A stretch of DNA of 12,623 bases from CAYLPU01 sp964385635 (GCA_964385635.1 CAYLPU010000127.1:1-12623); one strand, 5' to 3'; positions 1 through 7,124 are shown, counted from the stretch's first letter. Notes: generated by a model not told the origin, from the letters alone. Numbers and translations: made by a program.

Positions 1-20
1 TCTTCGACTATTCGTGTTTC

Positions 21-1844
21 TTACTGAGAACCCCTGGCGCAACGGAAACCGCCGTCGTTGTTCGTGGCATCAGGAAGGAGCCTGCCGCGGTTGGCGCCGC
101 GCACGAGGTTCGGTACGATGTCCCACGAGCCCCCGCGCAGCACCCGATATGCCCCGGAAGAAGGCCCTGTCGGATTCACCTGCCGCCCGGAGGCATACTC
201 CCCATACCAATCCGCCACCCATTCCCACACGTTGCCCGCCATATCCAGCGCATTGCACCAACTGGCGCCGGCCGGCAGACTACCTACCGGCACCGTGCGC
301 CCCGAACACTCCCCGAAGTGTGCCCGTTCACAGGTTGGCGCATCATTGCCCCACGGATAGATGTGCCCGTCCGGCCCTCGCGCCGCGTACTCCCACTCCG
401 CCTCGGTGGGCAATCGGCCCCCGACCCATTCACAGTAAGCCGCCGCCCCGTACCAGGACACCTCAATCACTGGGTGTTCCACATAGCCGTTCCTGGACCG
501 GAACTCGCCGCTCACCCGTTCGATCAGGCAGTCCTCGTCCTCCAGCTCCAGCCAGGTCGCGCTCCCCTCCGTCTGATTGCCCCGCTCGTTCAGAAAGGCC
601 GCGAACTGCGCGTTGGTCACCCCGGTCTGGTCCATCCAAAAGCCGTCCAGCGCCACGGTGTGTACCGGTTGTTCATCGCTGTCGCCCTCTGTGCTGCCCA
701 TCTCGAACTCCCCGGCCGGGACGTAGACCATCACCATCCCGTCGGTGGGGCGGGTCCAGGTGTCGCCCAGCGAGGAGCCAGCAGGTGTGGGGGAAGGCGG
801 CGGCAGCGACGTGGCTCCACCTCCCGCACTTGTCAGCGCTCCTGCCACCAGTATCAGCACTCCCACCACCAACGCCAACGCCAACAAGGCCACCCCGCCC
901 AGCGCCCAGGTCCACGCGGGTATGCGCTTGTGCCAGGCTGGGGCGGCGGGCTGTGCCCCCGGCATCACCTTCGTCGGCTGCCGCTTCGGTGGGGCCGGGC
1001 GCGCCTGGGCGACCGCTCCACCGCCGCCCATCGCCGCCCCCATCTCAGCCGCGCTCTGGAAGCGGCTGGCAAGCGGCAGTTCCATCGCTCTCAATATTAT
1101 CGCTTCCGTCTTGCCGCTCACTCGGGGATTCAAACTCCGCACCGGCACGAATTGGTCCGGGGCCGCCATCCGGTCGCTGGCCGTCGGCGGAGCCTGCCCC
1201 GTCAGCGCGTGGTACAGCGTCGTCCCCAGGCTGTACAGGTCACTGCAAGGGCCGGTGTGACCTGGCTGGGTGCCGTACTGCTCCGGCGGCGCGTACTCCG
1301 GCGTCCCCATCCCCCGCATCACCGTCCGCGTGCGCGGGTCACGCGGGTCCCACAACTTCACCAGCCCGAAGTCCACCAGCACCGCCCGCCCGTCGGGGCG
1401 GATCATCACGTTCTGCGGCTTGACGTCGCGGTGGATGATTCCCTGGGCATGGCAGTGCGCCAGCGCGTCCAGCAATTGGTCACTCCACTCCAGCACCTGC
1501 GCCTCCGGCAGCGAGCCCTCCCGTTCAATACGGTCGGCCAGACTCTCCCCCTCGACGAAGTCCATCACCAGGTACGCGTTGCCTCCTTCTTCAAAAAAGT
1601 CGGTCACCCGCACCAGGTGAGGATGGTTGAGGCGGGCCAAGATCACGGCCTCCTGCTCGAACTGGGCCCGCAGTTGGGCCAGCGCGCGGGGATTGAGCCC
1701 CGGCTGGGGGATCATCTCCTTGAGCGCCATGGGAGCCTTCAGTCGCGTGTCCCAGGCGCGGTAGACCGCTCCCATCCCCCCTTGCCCCAGCGGGGAGACG
1801 ATGCGGTAGCGATTCTGCAATACGTCACCTGCGGTCAGACTCAT
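21..1844 (-). CDS. Transmembrane Hanks-type Ser/Thr kinase fused to an FGE-sulfatase (C-type-lectin-like) ectodomain
   Basis: A 607-residue protein. The kinase domain (about 13-272) is complete: G20xG22xxG25, K42, E65, HRD 138-140 with N145, DFG 158-160, APPE 185-188 and D202. TKVMPGA (291-297) precedes a membrane helix at about 312-334, then a short Pro/Thr linker. Residues 364-605 form a full FGE-sulfatase domain: DGMVMVYVPAGEFEMGS, RLPTEAEWEYAARG, YPWG, MAGNVWEWVADWY, RVLRGGSW and GFRCAR. True formylglycine-generating enzymes need a cysteine pair between the RGGS and GFR motifs; none is present, so this is probably a binding or sensor domain, not a sulfatase activator. Topology puts it outside the cell with the kinase inside. 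It is a close paralogue of the other kinase over the catalytic half only. Stop TAA lies 20 bp from the window edge. Confidence 0.96.
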   Translation of the reverse strand: MSLTAGDVLQNRYRIVSPLGQGGMGAVYRAWDTRLKAPMALKEMIPQPGLNPRALAQLRAQFEQEAVILARLNHPHLVRVTDFFEEGGNAYLVMDFVEGESLADRIEREGSLPEAQVLEWSDQLLDALAHCHAQGIIHRDVKPQNVMIRPDGRAVLVDFGLVKLWDPRDPRTRTVMRGMGTPEYAPPEQYGTQPGHTGPCSDLYSLGTTLYHALTGQAPPTASDRMAAPDQFVPVRSLNPRVSGKTEAIILRAMELPLASRFQSAAEMGAAMGGGGAVAQARPAPPKRQPTKVMPGAQPAAPAWHKRIPAWTWALGGVALLALALVVGVLILVAGALTSAGGGATSLPPPSPTPAGSSLGDTWTRPTDGMVMVYVPAGEFEMGSTEGDSDEQPVHTVALDGFWMDQTGVTNAQFAAFLNERGNQTEGSATWLELEDEDCLIERVSGEFRSRNGYVEHPVIEVSWYGAAAYCEWVGGRLPTEAEWEYAARGPDGHIYPWGNDAPTCERAHFGECSGRTVPVGSLPAGASWCNALDMAGNVWEWVADWYGEYASGRQVNPTGPSSGAYRVLRGGSWDIVPNLVRGANRGRLLPDATNNDGGFRCARGSQ

Positions 1845-1850
1845 TTTTTT

Positions 1851-1856
1851 CCCTCT
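1851..1856 (-). promoter_or_regulatory. Shine-Dalgarno sequence deciding the start of the FGE-type kinase
   Basis: AGAGGG is followed by six bases (all A on the minus strand) and the ATG at 1844. The frame is open to an ATG at 1898 that overlaps the lipoprotein stop, but the 1844 start gives MSLTAGDVLQNRYRI, matching the paralogous kinase's MALTSGQVLQDRYRI residue for residue. Confidence 0.8.
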
Positions 1857-1891
1857 GGCGTGTACGTGATCTACGGCGAGACTACTCTGCC

Positions 1892-2569
1892 CTACCATGG
1901 CGGCCGCATGCCGATGACGTGCTCCAGTTGCACGAGTTGGATTAGGATAGCGCCAGGCTGGCCAGCCTGAGCCTGGGCCTGGATCAGTTCCATCGGCACG
2001 GCGATTTCGATCCGGTCGCCCTCGGCGCTGACAACGGTGATACCGGCTGCCTCCAGTTGGGCCACCAGTGCGGCGGTGTCCTCCGTGTCCAGCGTGTCCA
2101 GGACGAGCGTGGCGCGGATATTCCCTTCGGGGGTGAGCAGACCGTACTGCTGGGCCAGTTCCAGTGCTGTTTGCTCGCCTACCTGCTGGTAGAGCGTCAG
2201 CATTTCCTTGTATAGGGCGTGTAGTTCAGGGTTGTTGAGGATAGCAGCCAACTCCGGGTACTGTTCAGCCAGCTCGGCCGGGGAGGGAGTCGGCGAGATT
2301 GTTGGGGTGGCCGTGGGGATTGCTGGCGTGGGCGTGGGCGTGAAGGTGGGACAGGGTGTGGAAGTCGGCTGCGGCGTCACGGTGGGGGTGGGCTCCCGAG
2401 TGGGAGTGGATGGGGGCGTTGAGGTCGCCGTGGGCAAGTCAGGAGGCGATGCGGGTGCGGCTGGCTCCTCAGGCCGCAGCCAACTGCAGCCCGATGTTGC
2501 CAGGAGCAACACCCACAGGATGCAGATTGCGAATTGCCGGTTACGGATTCCTATCTGTCTGTGTGCCAT
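1892..2569 (-). CDS. Lipoprotein with Thr/Pro-rich linker and small C-terminal domain of unknown function
   Basis: A 225-residue protein. A lipoprotein signal peptide ends in the lipobox ATSGC, with the lipidated cysteine at C28. About 70 Thr/Pro/Ser-rich residues (37-97) act as a spacer. A helical segment (98-145; ELAEQYPELAAILNNPELHA...) precedes an alpha/beta segment (about 150-225) with AQLEAAGITVVSAEGDRIEI, AVPMELI and a final GMRPPW. The last part recalls the small regions found ahead of subtilase domains, which end in '...GV..VRPP', but no protease is present; I treat that likeness as weak. AGAGGTGA before ATG supports the start. It precedes the FGE-type kinase by 47 bp, so it may be co-transcribed and could be the envelope partner of that kinase (inference). 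Confidence 0.85.
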   Translation of the reverse strand: MAHRQIGIRNRQFAICILWVLLLATSGCSWLRPEEPAAPASPPDLPTATSTPPSTPTREPTPTVTPQPTSTPCPTFTPTPTPAIPTATPTISPTPSPAELAEQYPELAAILNNPELHALYKEMLTLYQQVGEQTALELAQQYGLLTPEGNIRATLVLDTLDTEDTAALVAQLEAAGITVVSAEGDRIEIAVPMELIQAQAQAGQPGAILIQLVQLEHVIGMRPPW

Positions 2570-2670
2570 TATCTCACCTCTTTCTGTCCTGGCAAGCGTC
2601 TATCAAGGCTTCGCCTCAAAGCGACGAGTGGGCCAGGGCAGCAGGAGTAGCGCTTCTGCGCTCGCGACGG

Positions 2671-2699
2671 ATTATCAAATGCCTCGCCCTGCGGCTGAA
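2671..2699 (-). promoter_or_regulatory. Candidate sigma70-type promoter for the lipoprotein-kinase pair
   Basis: The minus strand has TTCAGC (2699-2694), a 17-bp spacer and GATAAT (2676-2671). The -10 matches TATAAT at five of six positions; the -35 matches only three of six. It lies about 100 bp upstream of the lipoprotein start in the longest spacer of the window (248 bp). A small hairpin with arms AGCGC/GCGCT (2649-2662) would fall at the start of the leader. The rest of this spacer shows no open frame I can support. Confidence 0.4.
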
Positions 2700-2779
2700 C
2701 CGTCATGTCCAGCCGGAGCAAGGTGCATACTGAGCGGCTTTTGAAACGATGCCCGAATTTGTGAAATTGGTTGGTTTAG

Positions 2780-2809
2780 TTGCGAGGGTTGCTGTTCAGA
2801 CCTTCGCAA
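2780..2809. other. Imperfect hairpin just after the duplicated secreted-protein gene
   Basis: Arms TTGCGAGGG and CCTTCGCAA (plus strand) flank a 12-nt loop, with one mismatch in nine pairs. It starts 8 bp past the stop at 2818. No U-run follows on the minus strand, so it may act as an RNA 3' end stabiliser rather than an intrinsic terminator. It marks a plausible boundary between this gene and the next unit. Confidence 0.35.
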
Positions 2810-2817
2810 GGGTTTTC

Positions 2818-4452
2818 TTATCGCTGTACGACGGACACCTGGTACGTATTGTCGCCAATACCCGGCGCTGTGCCTGCATTGACCATCACGAAGTAGGTCT
2901 TGCTGACGTCGAGTGTGCACTTCACGGACTTGTCCTGGTCTCCTGGGGTTTCCCCTGTATAGCACAGAAGTTCGTATGTTCCACCGCCTTTGTCCTCGTA
3001 GATCAGGGCGTCCCAGTTGGTGCCAGATGGCAGGTTGGTGAATTGCAGCCAGACTTTCTCTACACTGTTCGGGTTACTCAGCGAGTAGTAGTCCTGCATA
3101 TCCATAGCGCTGAAGGAACCGTCACAAGTAGCGCCCACCGTGCTGGACCCGCGTTGAGTTACCGAATCCGGTTCATAGGGATTGCAGGTGATGGTTTCCG
3201 GTTCTCCGGTACCAAATTGCCTGGTTGTGAGAGGTATATAGACTGCGTTGGCACCCAGTTCGTAGCACGCTGTCACCTGCACATCATCCAGCCAGACAAT
3301 CTCGCTTGGGGATGTTCGGTTGCTAATTAAGTAGAATACGAGCGCGAGAGGCTTTCCAGATACCTGGGCTAAGTCACTGCTGGACAGTGGTTCCGATTGG
3401 CGATCGCTCCAACCTGTTCCCGCGCCGATCGACCAATAGGCTACTGTCTCGTCCAGATAACCCTGGCTATCCAACATCCATAGGACGTAAAAAGCAGCGT
3501 CAATCTCGTTCTCATTGGCATACAGTCTGCTGTACGAGGCTTGGAGGAAGGTCAGCCTGCCAGGAGCCTGGAATCCTTGCCCAAACGCGTCACAGTCCGT
3601 ACTAGCATCGACGAGATCTGTGTCCGATCCGTCGGTCTCGTCCACCATGGCCAGGGAGTAGGATGCTGAATTGTAATCGACTGTGCTATAGTATACCTTC
3701 TGATCCAGGATGGACCAGTATTCTATCGAGCCGGTTCCATCGCCGAACTCCACTACATCCATCTGAGGGTTCCAGAGCATATTCATGCATGTCTCCGACG
3801 GAGACCGGGGCGATGTGCTTCCAGTGACCCTCACGCCTGGGTTTAGCACTCGAAAACGTACCCCCGCCTGGCGCAGGGCCTGGGCATGCTGGTACGCCCA
3901 CTGAACGTGGGCCTCATCCTCAATCTCAATCTTAGTCTCAATCGGCTGCTCGGCGACTATTACTTCTGCCTGTGCCTGTTCCGTCATTCCCGCCACGGGC
4001 AGCGACGACGAGGCTTCATAGACCGTGGATTGGATATCCCCCTCCGGCGCGGCAGGCGTGTTGATTGGTGGCGCCGGCAGCGGGTTCGTGCTGAAACGTA
4101 TCCCTGCCTGGCGCAGGGCCTGGGCATGCTGGTATGCCCACTGGACGTGGGCCTCATCCTCATCTCCGTGCTCATCCTCAATCTCAATCGGCTGCTCGGC
4201 GACTATTGCTTCCGCCTGTGTCTGTTCAGGCGTTCCTACCACGGCCAGCGGCGGCAGGGCTTCGTAGATCGTGGATTGGATATCCTCCTCCGGTGCGGCT
4301 GGAGTGTTGGTTGGCGCGGGTTGCTCCTGGATGGCAGGCGCGACCGCGCCTGCGCTGGGTGGAGGCAATGCCTCTGCCTCGAGCGCGTTCCATACCAGAC
4401 TCAATCCGATCAAGCATATTCCAGCGGCGACGAACGGCAAGATTCTTTTCAT
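2818..4452 (-). CDS. Secreted protein with tandem internal duplication and PPC-like C-terminal domain
   Basis: A 544-residue protein. MKRILPFVAAG and the following hydrophobic stretch form a Sec signal peptide (about 1-28). Two tandem copies of a unit of about 70 residues follow (49-120 and 131-200). Each runs from NTPAAPE through DIQST, VAEQPIE and an acidic patch to the identical HVQWAYQHAQALRQAG. Residues about 220-395 look like a jelly-roll domain (EYWSILDQKVYYS; ending WLDDVQVTACYELG). The linker YIPLTTR (405-411) matches the YLPLGVR linker of the other secreted protein. The last 120 residues, with DYYSLSNPNSVEKVWLQF and DALIYED, resemble a bacterial pre-peptidase C-terminal (PPC) domain. 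There is no protease domain, so it is not an obvious enzyme. Base composition is visibly more AT-rich than the neighbours. Exported partner or surface protein is inferred; the true function is unknown. Confidence 0.85.
   Translation of the reverse strand: MKRILPFVAAGICLIGLSLVWNALEAEALPPPSAGAVAPAIQEQPAPTNTPAAPEEDIQSTIYEALPPLAVVGTPEQTQAEAIVAEQPIEIEDEHGDEDEAHVQWAYQHAQALRQAGIRFSTNPLPAPPINTPAAPEGDIQSTVYEASSSLPVAGMTEQAQAEVIVAEQPIETKIEIEDEAHVQWAYQHAQALRQAGVRFRVLNPGVRVTGSTSPRSPSETCMNMLWNPQMDVVEFGDGTGSIEYWSILDQKVYYSTVDYNSASYSLAMVDETDGSDTDLVDASTDCDAFGQGFQAPGRLTFLQASYSRLYANENEIDAAFYVLWMLDSQGYLDETVAYWSIGAGTGWSDRQSEPLSSSDLAQVSGKPLALVFYLISNRTSPSEIVWLDDVQVTACYELGANAVYIPLTTRQFGTGEPETITCNPYEPDSVTQRGSSTVGATCDGSFSAMDMQDYYSLSNPNSVEKVWLQFTNLPSGTNWDALIYEDKGGGTYELLCYTGETPGDQDKSVKCTLDVSKTYFVMVNAGTAPGIGDNTYQVSVVQR
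3853..4308 (-). repeat. In-gene tandem duplication (two copies of about 210-216 bp)
   Basis: Copy 1 spans 4093-4308 and copy 2 spans 3853-4062, separated by 30 bp. They are similar at DNA level over most of their length, including a near-identical 50-bp block encoding HVQWAYQHAQALRQAG. They differ by small in-frame indels in the acidic patch (EDEHGDEDE against TKIEIEDE). The close match suggests a recent duplication or ongoing gene conversion. Confidence 0.88.
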
Positions 4453-4458
4453 TTCGCG

Positions 4459-4466
4459 TCTCCCTT
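4459..4466 (-). promoter_or_regulatory. Shine-Dalgarno sequence deciding the start of the duplicated secreted protein
   Basis: AAGGGAGA lies 6 nt before the ATG at 4452. An upstream ATG at 4509 in the same frame would add 19 polar residues ahead of the signal peptide and has no comparable ribosome-binding site. This favours 4452. Confidence 0.75.
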
Positions 4467-4586
4467 CAATATGGGCTTTCCATTGCGATGAAGCCGGCTT
4501 GCTCCTCATCCAGTCTCGTGTTCCTGGATTGCCTCAGACATCTCCCACAGGTATGAGAGCCAGAACGTGGTCTTGACGCTGCCTAC

Positions 4587-6218
4587 TCACGGAGGAGCAG
4601 GCGTATTCGCTCCGCCTCCACCTCCATCACCTCCACCAGGAAACGGGTTGTACCAGAACATCCCCTCGGGCGAGGTGGTCACTGCCATCCCGTTCTCCAT
4701 TACTGACACTCTCCAACGCCACTCCCCGGTTTCGCCAGGCAGAGCCGTGGTCCAGCTCTGGGTGGTCAACAGATCGCTCTGGATTGTGTGCATACTCTCG
4801 GGGTGGTAGAGCGTGACCTGATACGCCTGCCCTGTACCCAGCGAGCCGCTCCATTGGCAGGTGACAGGGCTGTTGTATTCGCCTCCTGAGGCTGGGGCTA
4901 CCAGCGCGGGTTGGGTGGCAGCCTGCGGTGCGGATGTCGCTGTGGCTGCAGTCGCCCGGGGCGTCGCCGTGGTCAGTGGTGTCGCCGTGGCCCTCTGCGT
5001 TGGGCTTGGCGCGTGCGTTGGTGTCTGGACCGGCGTCCCGGTGGGCATGCGAGTGAGCGTACGCGTCGCCGTGGCCGACGGCGCAGGAGAGGGTGATGGC
5101 GTGTCCGTTTCACCCACGCTGCTTGGAGTAACAGGGAGCGCCGTCTCCACGGCCGGCGTCGTAGGTGCGGCGACGCCTCTCCCAGTCACTATCCTCGTTA
5201 TCACCGCCCCTCCTCCCACCAGCAATCCTATCACCAGCGCCAGCGCGGCCAGTCCTACCAGCGCCCAGACGCACCCGGGGATGCTGCGACGGGATGGGGC
5301 GGCCGATGGCGCTCCAGGCATCACCTTCGTCTTCTCACTGACGGGCACAGCCGGAGCATCACGGTCGGGGAGTTGTGCCGGAGCCGGGAGGCCGGTAATC
5401 CCTAGCGCCTCTCCCATCTCCGCCGCGCTCTGCCAGCGCTGGGAACGGGCCAACTCCAGCGCCTTCAGCACCGCTTTCTCTGTAGTGAGACTTATCTTGG
5501 GCATCGTCGCCCGCGGCGTCACGAACCGTGCTGGGTCCGCTATGCGCAAGGTCGCCGTCGGCGGGGCCTGGCCCGTGAGCGCGTGGTATAGCGTCGCACC
5601 CAGGCTGTAAACGTCGCTCCGCGTATCGGTGTGTCCCATCTCCACGTCGTACTGCTCTGGCGGCGCGTACTCCGGCGTCCCCATCCCCCGCATAGCCGTC
5701 CGCGTGCGTGGGTCGTTGGGATCCCACAACTTCACCAGCCCGAAGTCCACCAGCACCGCCTGCCCATCGGGCCGGATGATGACGTTCTGGGGCTTGACGT
5801 CCCGGTGGATGATACCCTGGCTGTGGCAGTAGGCCAGGGCCTTCAGTAACTGGCCCGCCCAGGCTACTACCTGGGGTTCCGCCATCGCCCCCTCTCGCTT
5901 GATGATGTCAGCCAGGCTCTCCCCTTCGACGAAGTCCATCACCAGATAGGCGTTGTCTCTTCCCTCGAAGAAGTCGCCGACCCGCACCAGGTGGGGATGA
6001 TTCAGGCGTGCCAGGATTTGCGCCTCCTGCTGGAACTGCTGGCGCAGTTGGGCCAGGGTTTGAGGATTCAGATCGAGCTGCGAGGTCATCTCCTTGAGCG
6101 CCACGGGTACGTCCAGCCGGCTATCCCAGGCGCGATAGACTGCCCCCATCCCCCCTTGTCCCAGCAAGGAGGCGATACGGTAGCGATCCTGCAGTACTTG
6201 TCCGCTTGTCAGTGCCAT
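4587..6218 (-). CDS. Transmembrane Hanks-type Ser/Thr protein kinase with Ig-like ectodomain
   Basis: A 543-residue protein. The kinase domain (about 13-272) has every key residue: glycine loop G20xG22xxG25, K42, helix-C E65, HRD 138-140 with N145, DFG 158-160, APPE 185-188 and D202. The activation segment contains RTRTAMRGMGTPEY. A juxtamembrane TKVMPGA (297-303) precedes one membrane helix at about 318-340. Outside are about 90 Thr/Pro-rich residues and a predicted Ig/FN3-like domain (about 438-525; WSGSLGTGQAYQVTLY, then GEWRWRVSV), ending in a Gly-rich PGGGDGGGGG tail. The ectodomain probably senses a surface or envelope ligand, with the kinase acting in the cytoplasm on Ser/Thr. GGAGGTGAT just before ATG is a very strong ribosome-binding site. 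It follows the FHA gene by 13 bp and is a close paralogue of the kinase at the left end. Confidence 0.96.
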   Translation of the reverse strand: MALTSGQVLQDRYRIASLLGQGGMGAVYRAWDSRLDVPVALKEMTSQLDLNPQTLAQLRQQFQQEAQILARLNHPHLVRVGDFFEGRDNAYLVMDFVEGESLADIIKREGAMAEPQVVAWAGQLLKALAYCHSQGIIHRDVKPQNVIIRPDGQAVLVDFGLVKLWDPNDPRTRTAMRGMGTPEYAPPEQYDVEMGHTDTRSDVYSLGATLYHALTGQAPPTATLRIADPARFVTPRATMPKISLTTEKAVLKALELARSQRWQSAAEMGEALGITGLPAPAQLPDRDAPAVPVSEKTKVMPGAPSAAPSRRSIPGCVWALVGLAALALVIGLLVGGGAVITRIVTGRGVAAPTTPAVETALPVTPSSVGETDTPSPSPAPSATATRTLTRMPTGTPVQTPTHAPSPTQRATATPLTTATPRATAATATSAPQAATQPALVAPASGGEYNSPVTCQWSGSLGTGQAYQVTLYHPESMHTIQSDLLTTQSWTTALPGETGEWRWRVSVMENGMAVTTSPEGMFWYNPFPGGGDGGGGGANTPAPP

Positions 6219-6231
6219 ACATCACCTCCGG

Positions 6232-7062
6232 TCAGATAGAATGGAAGTTGAGTTTCACCCGCCCCAGCCGTACCTCATCCTCGCTGTTGAGCGGATGTGG
6301 TTGCCCTGGCGTCAACCTCTGTTGGTTGACGTAGGTGTAGTTGGTGCTGTTCAGGTCCTCAATGGAGACCTGGGTGCCCTGGATGAAGATGCGAGCGTGC
6401 TGGCGGGAGACACCTCCCTCATCCCCGCCGTGGTCGGTCAGGTCAATATCAGGGAAGACGTTGCTGACCGGGTCCTCCCGTCCGAGGATGATCTCGGTCC
6501 TGCCGGGCGGGAAGGGTAGCGTGGCGTTGGTGCCCTGGACGACCAGTCGGTACTGGAGCGCCGGAGATGGATAGGCTGGTGGAGGAGCAGGGGCCGCTGG
6601 CGGGATCGGCACAGGCGGCGCTGGCGCGGGCGGCGTCGGTGGGGCCGGCGCTGGCGCAGGCGGCGGAGCCGGTGGCGCGGCAGCGCCAACTGACGAACCG
6701 CACATGTCACAGAAGTGGCTGCCAGGCTCCAATTGAGCGCCACAATTGGGACAGATCACGCCGGCCTGCGCCGGGGCGGGTGCTGCCGCCGGAGAAGGTG
6801 GAACAGGGGCGGCAGCCGGCGGCGGCGGGACCGGGGCTGCCGGGCCTAAAGCAGCACCACAGTTATCACAGAATGTCTCACCGGGCGTCACGGGTGCACC
6901 ACAGACGGTGCAGGCGCCTGCCAGAACGGTGGGAGCGGGCTGTGCCGAGGCTGCGGCCGGCGGCATCGCTGCCGGTACCGCTCCTCCCAACGTCGCTCCA
7001 CACTCATCGCAGAAAGCGGCCCCATCAGGCTGTTGCGAACCACAATTTGGACATACAGGCAT
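6232..7062 (-). CDS. FHA-domain protein with three N-terminal zinc ribbons
   Basis: A 276-residue cytosolic protein. Three CxxC...CxxC zinc ribbons use C4/C7/C18/C21, C51/C54/C65/C68 and C104/C107/C118/C121. Low-complexity Pro/Ala linkers separate them, the longest at about 127-165. Residues 170-276 are an FHA domain that keeps the phospho-Thr-binding residues: G194-R195, SRQH at 219-222, and N238 and N241 in LNSTN. It should therefore bind phosphothreonine peptides rather than be a degenerate fold. The stop is 13 bp before the next kinase start, so a natural partner is that kinase or a substrate it phosphorylates. The ribbons resemble those in the zinc-ribbon phosphatase upstream. AAAGGAGG 6 nt before ATG supports the start. 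Confidence 0.95.
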   Translation of the reverse strand: MPVCPNCGSQQPDGAAFCDECGATLGGAVPAAMPPAAASAQPAPTVLAGACTVCGAPVTPGETFCDNCGAALGPAAPVPPPPAAAPVPPSPAAAPAPAQAGVICPNCGAQLEPGSHFCDMCGSSVGAAAPPAPPPAPAPAPPTPPAPAPPVPIPPAAPAPPPAYPSPALQYRLVVQGTNATLPFPPGRTEIILGREDPVSNVFPDIDLTDHGGDEGGVSRQHARIFIQGTQVSIEDLNSTNYTYVNQQRLTPGQPHPLNSEDEVRLGRVKLNFHSI

Positions 7063-7078
7063 GGCTTTCCTCCTTTAT

Positions 7079-7118
7079 GAATCTGCAAGCCTACAAATCT
7101 ACAAGTCTGCAAATCTGC
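7079..7118. repeat. Five tandem octamers (GCAGATTT-type on minus strand)
   Basis: On the minus strand the consecutive units are GCAGATTT, GCAGACTT, GTAGATTT, GTAGGCTT and GCAGATTC, consensus GYAGRYTT. A sixth, weaker unit (AGTAGACT) runs into the vWA stop codon. The repeats occupy nearly all of the 62-bp spacer before the FHA gene and end close to its Shine-Dalgarno sequence. Function unknown. Confidence 0.85.
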
Positions 7119-7124
7119 AGTCTA

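Noticed and set aside
1845..1898. Kinase start at 1898
   Set aside because: It would overlap the lipoprotein gene and add 18 residues absent from the paralogue; the ATG at 1844 has AGAGGG at good spacing.
318..1970. Plus-strand open frame of 550 codons
   Set aside because: It lies antisense to the FGE-type kinase, whose motifs are unmistakable. Its translation is rich in Arg, Pro and His with no domain pattern, as expected of a GC-rich shadow.
2780..2809. Intrinsic terminator after the duplicated secreted-protein gene
   Set aside because: The hairpin has no U-run on the minus strand. The T-rich stretch is on the plus side, where no gene ends. It is kept only as a hairpin.
4453..4509. Secreted-protein start at 4509
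   Set aside because: It would bury the signal peptide behind 19 polar residues; 4452 has a ribosome-binding site and gives a classic MKR start.
4918..5175. DNA-level tandem repeats in the kinase linker
   Set aside because: The repetitive look comes from Thr/Pro/Ala codons in a low-complexity linker, with no fixed period. The same holds for 2270-2450, 11040-11280 and 12290-12530.
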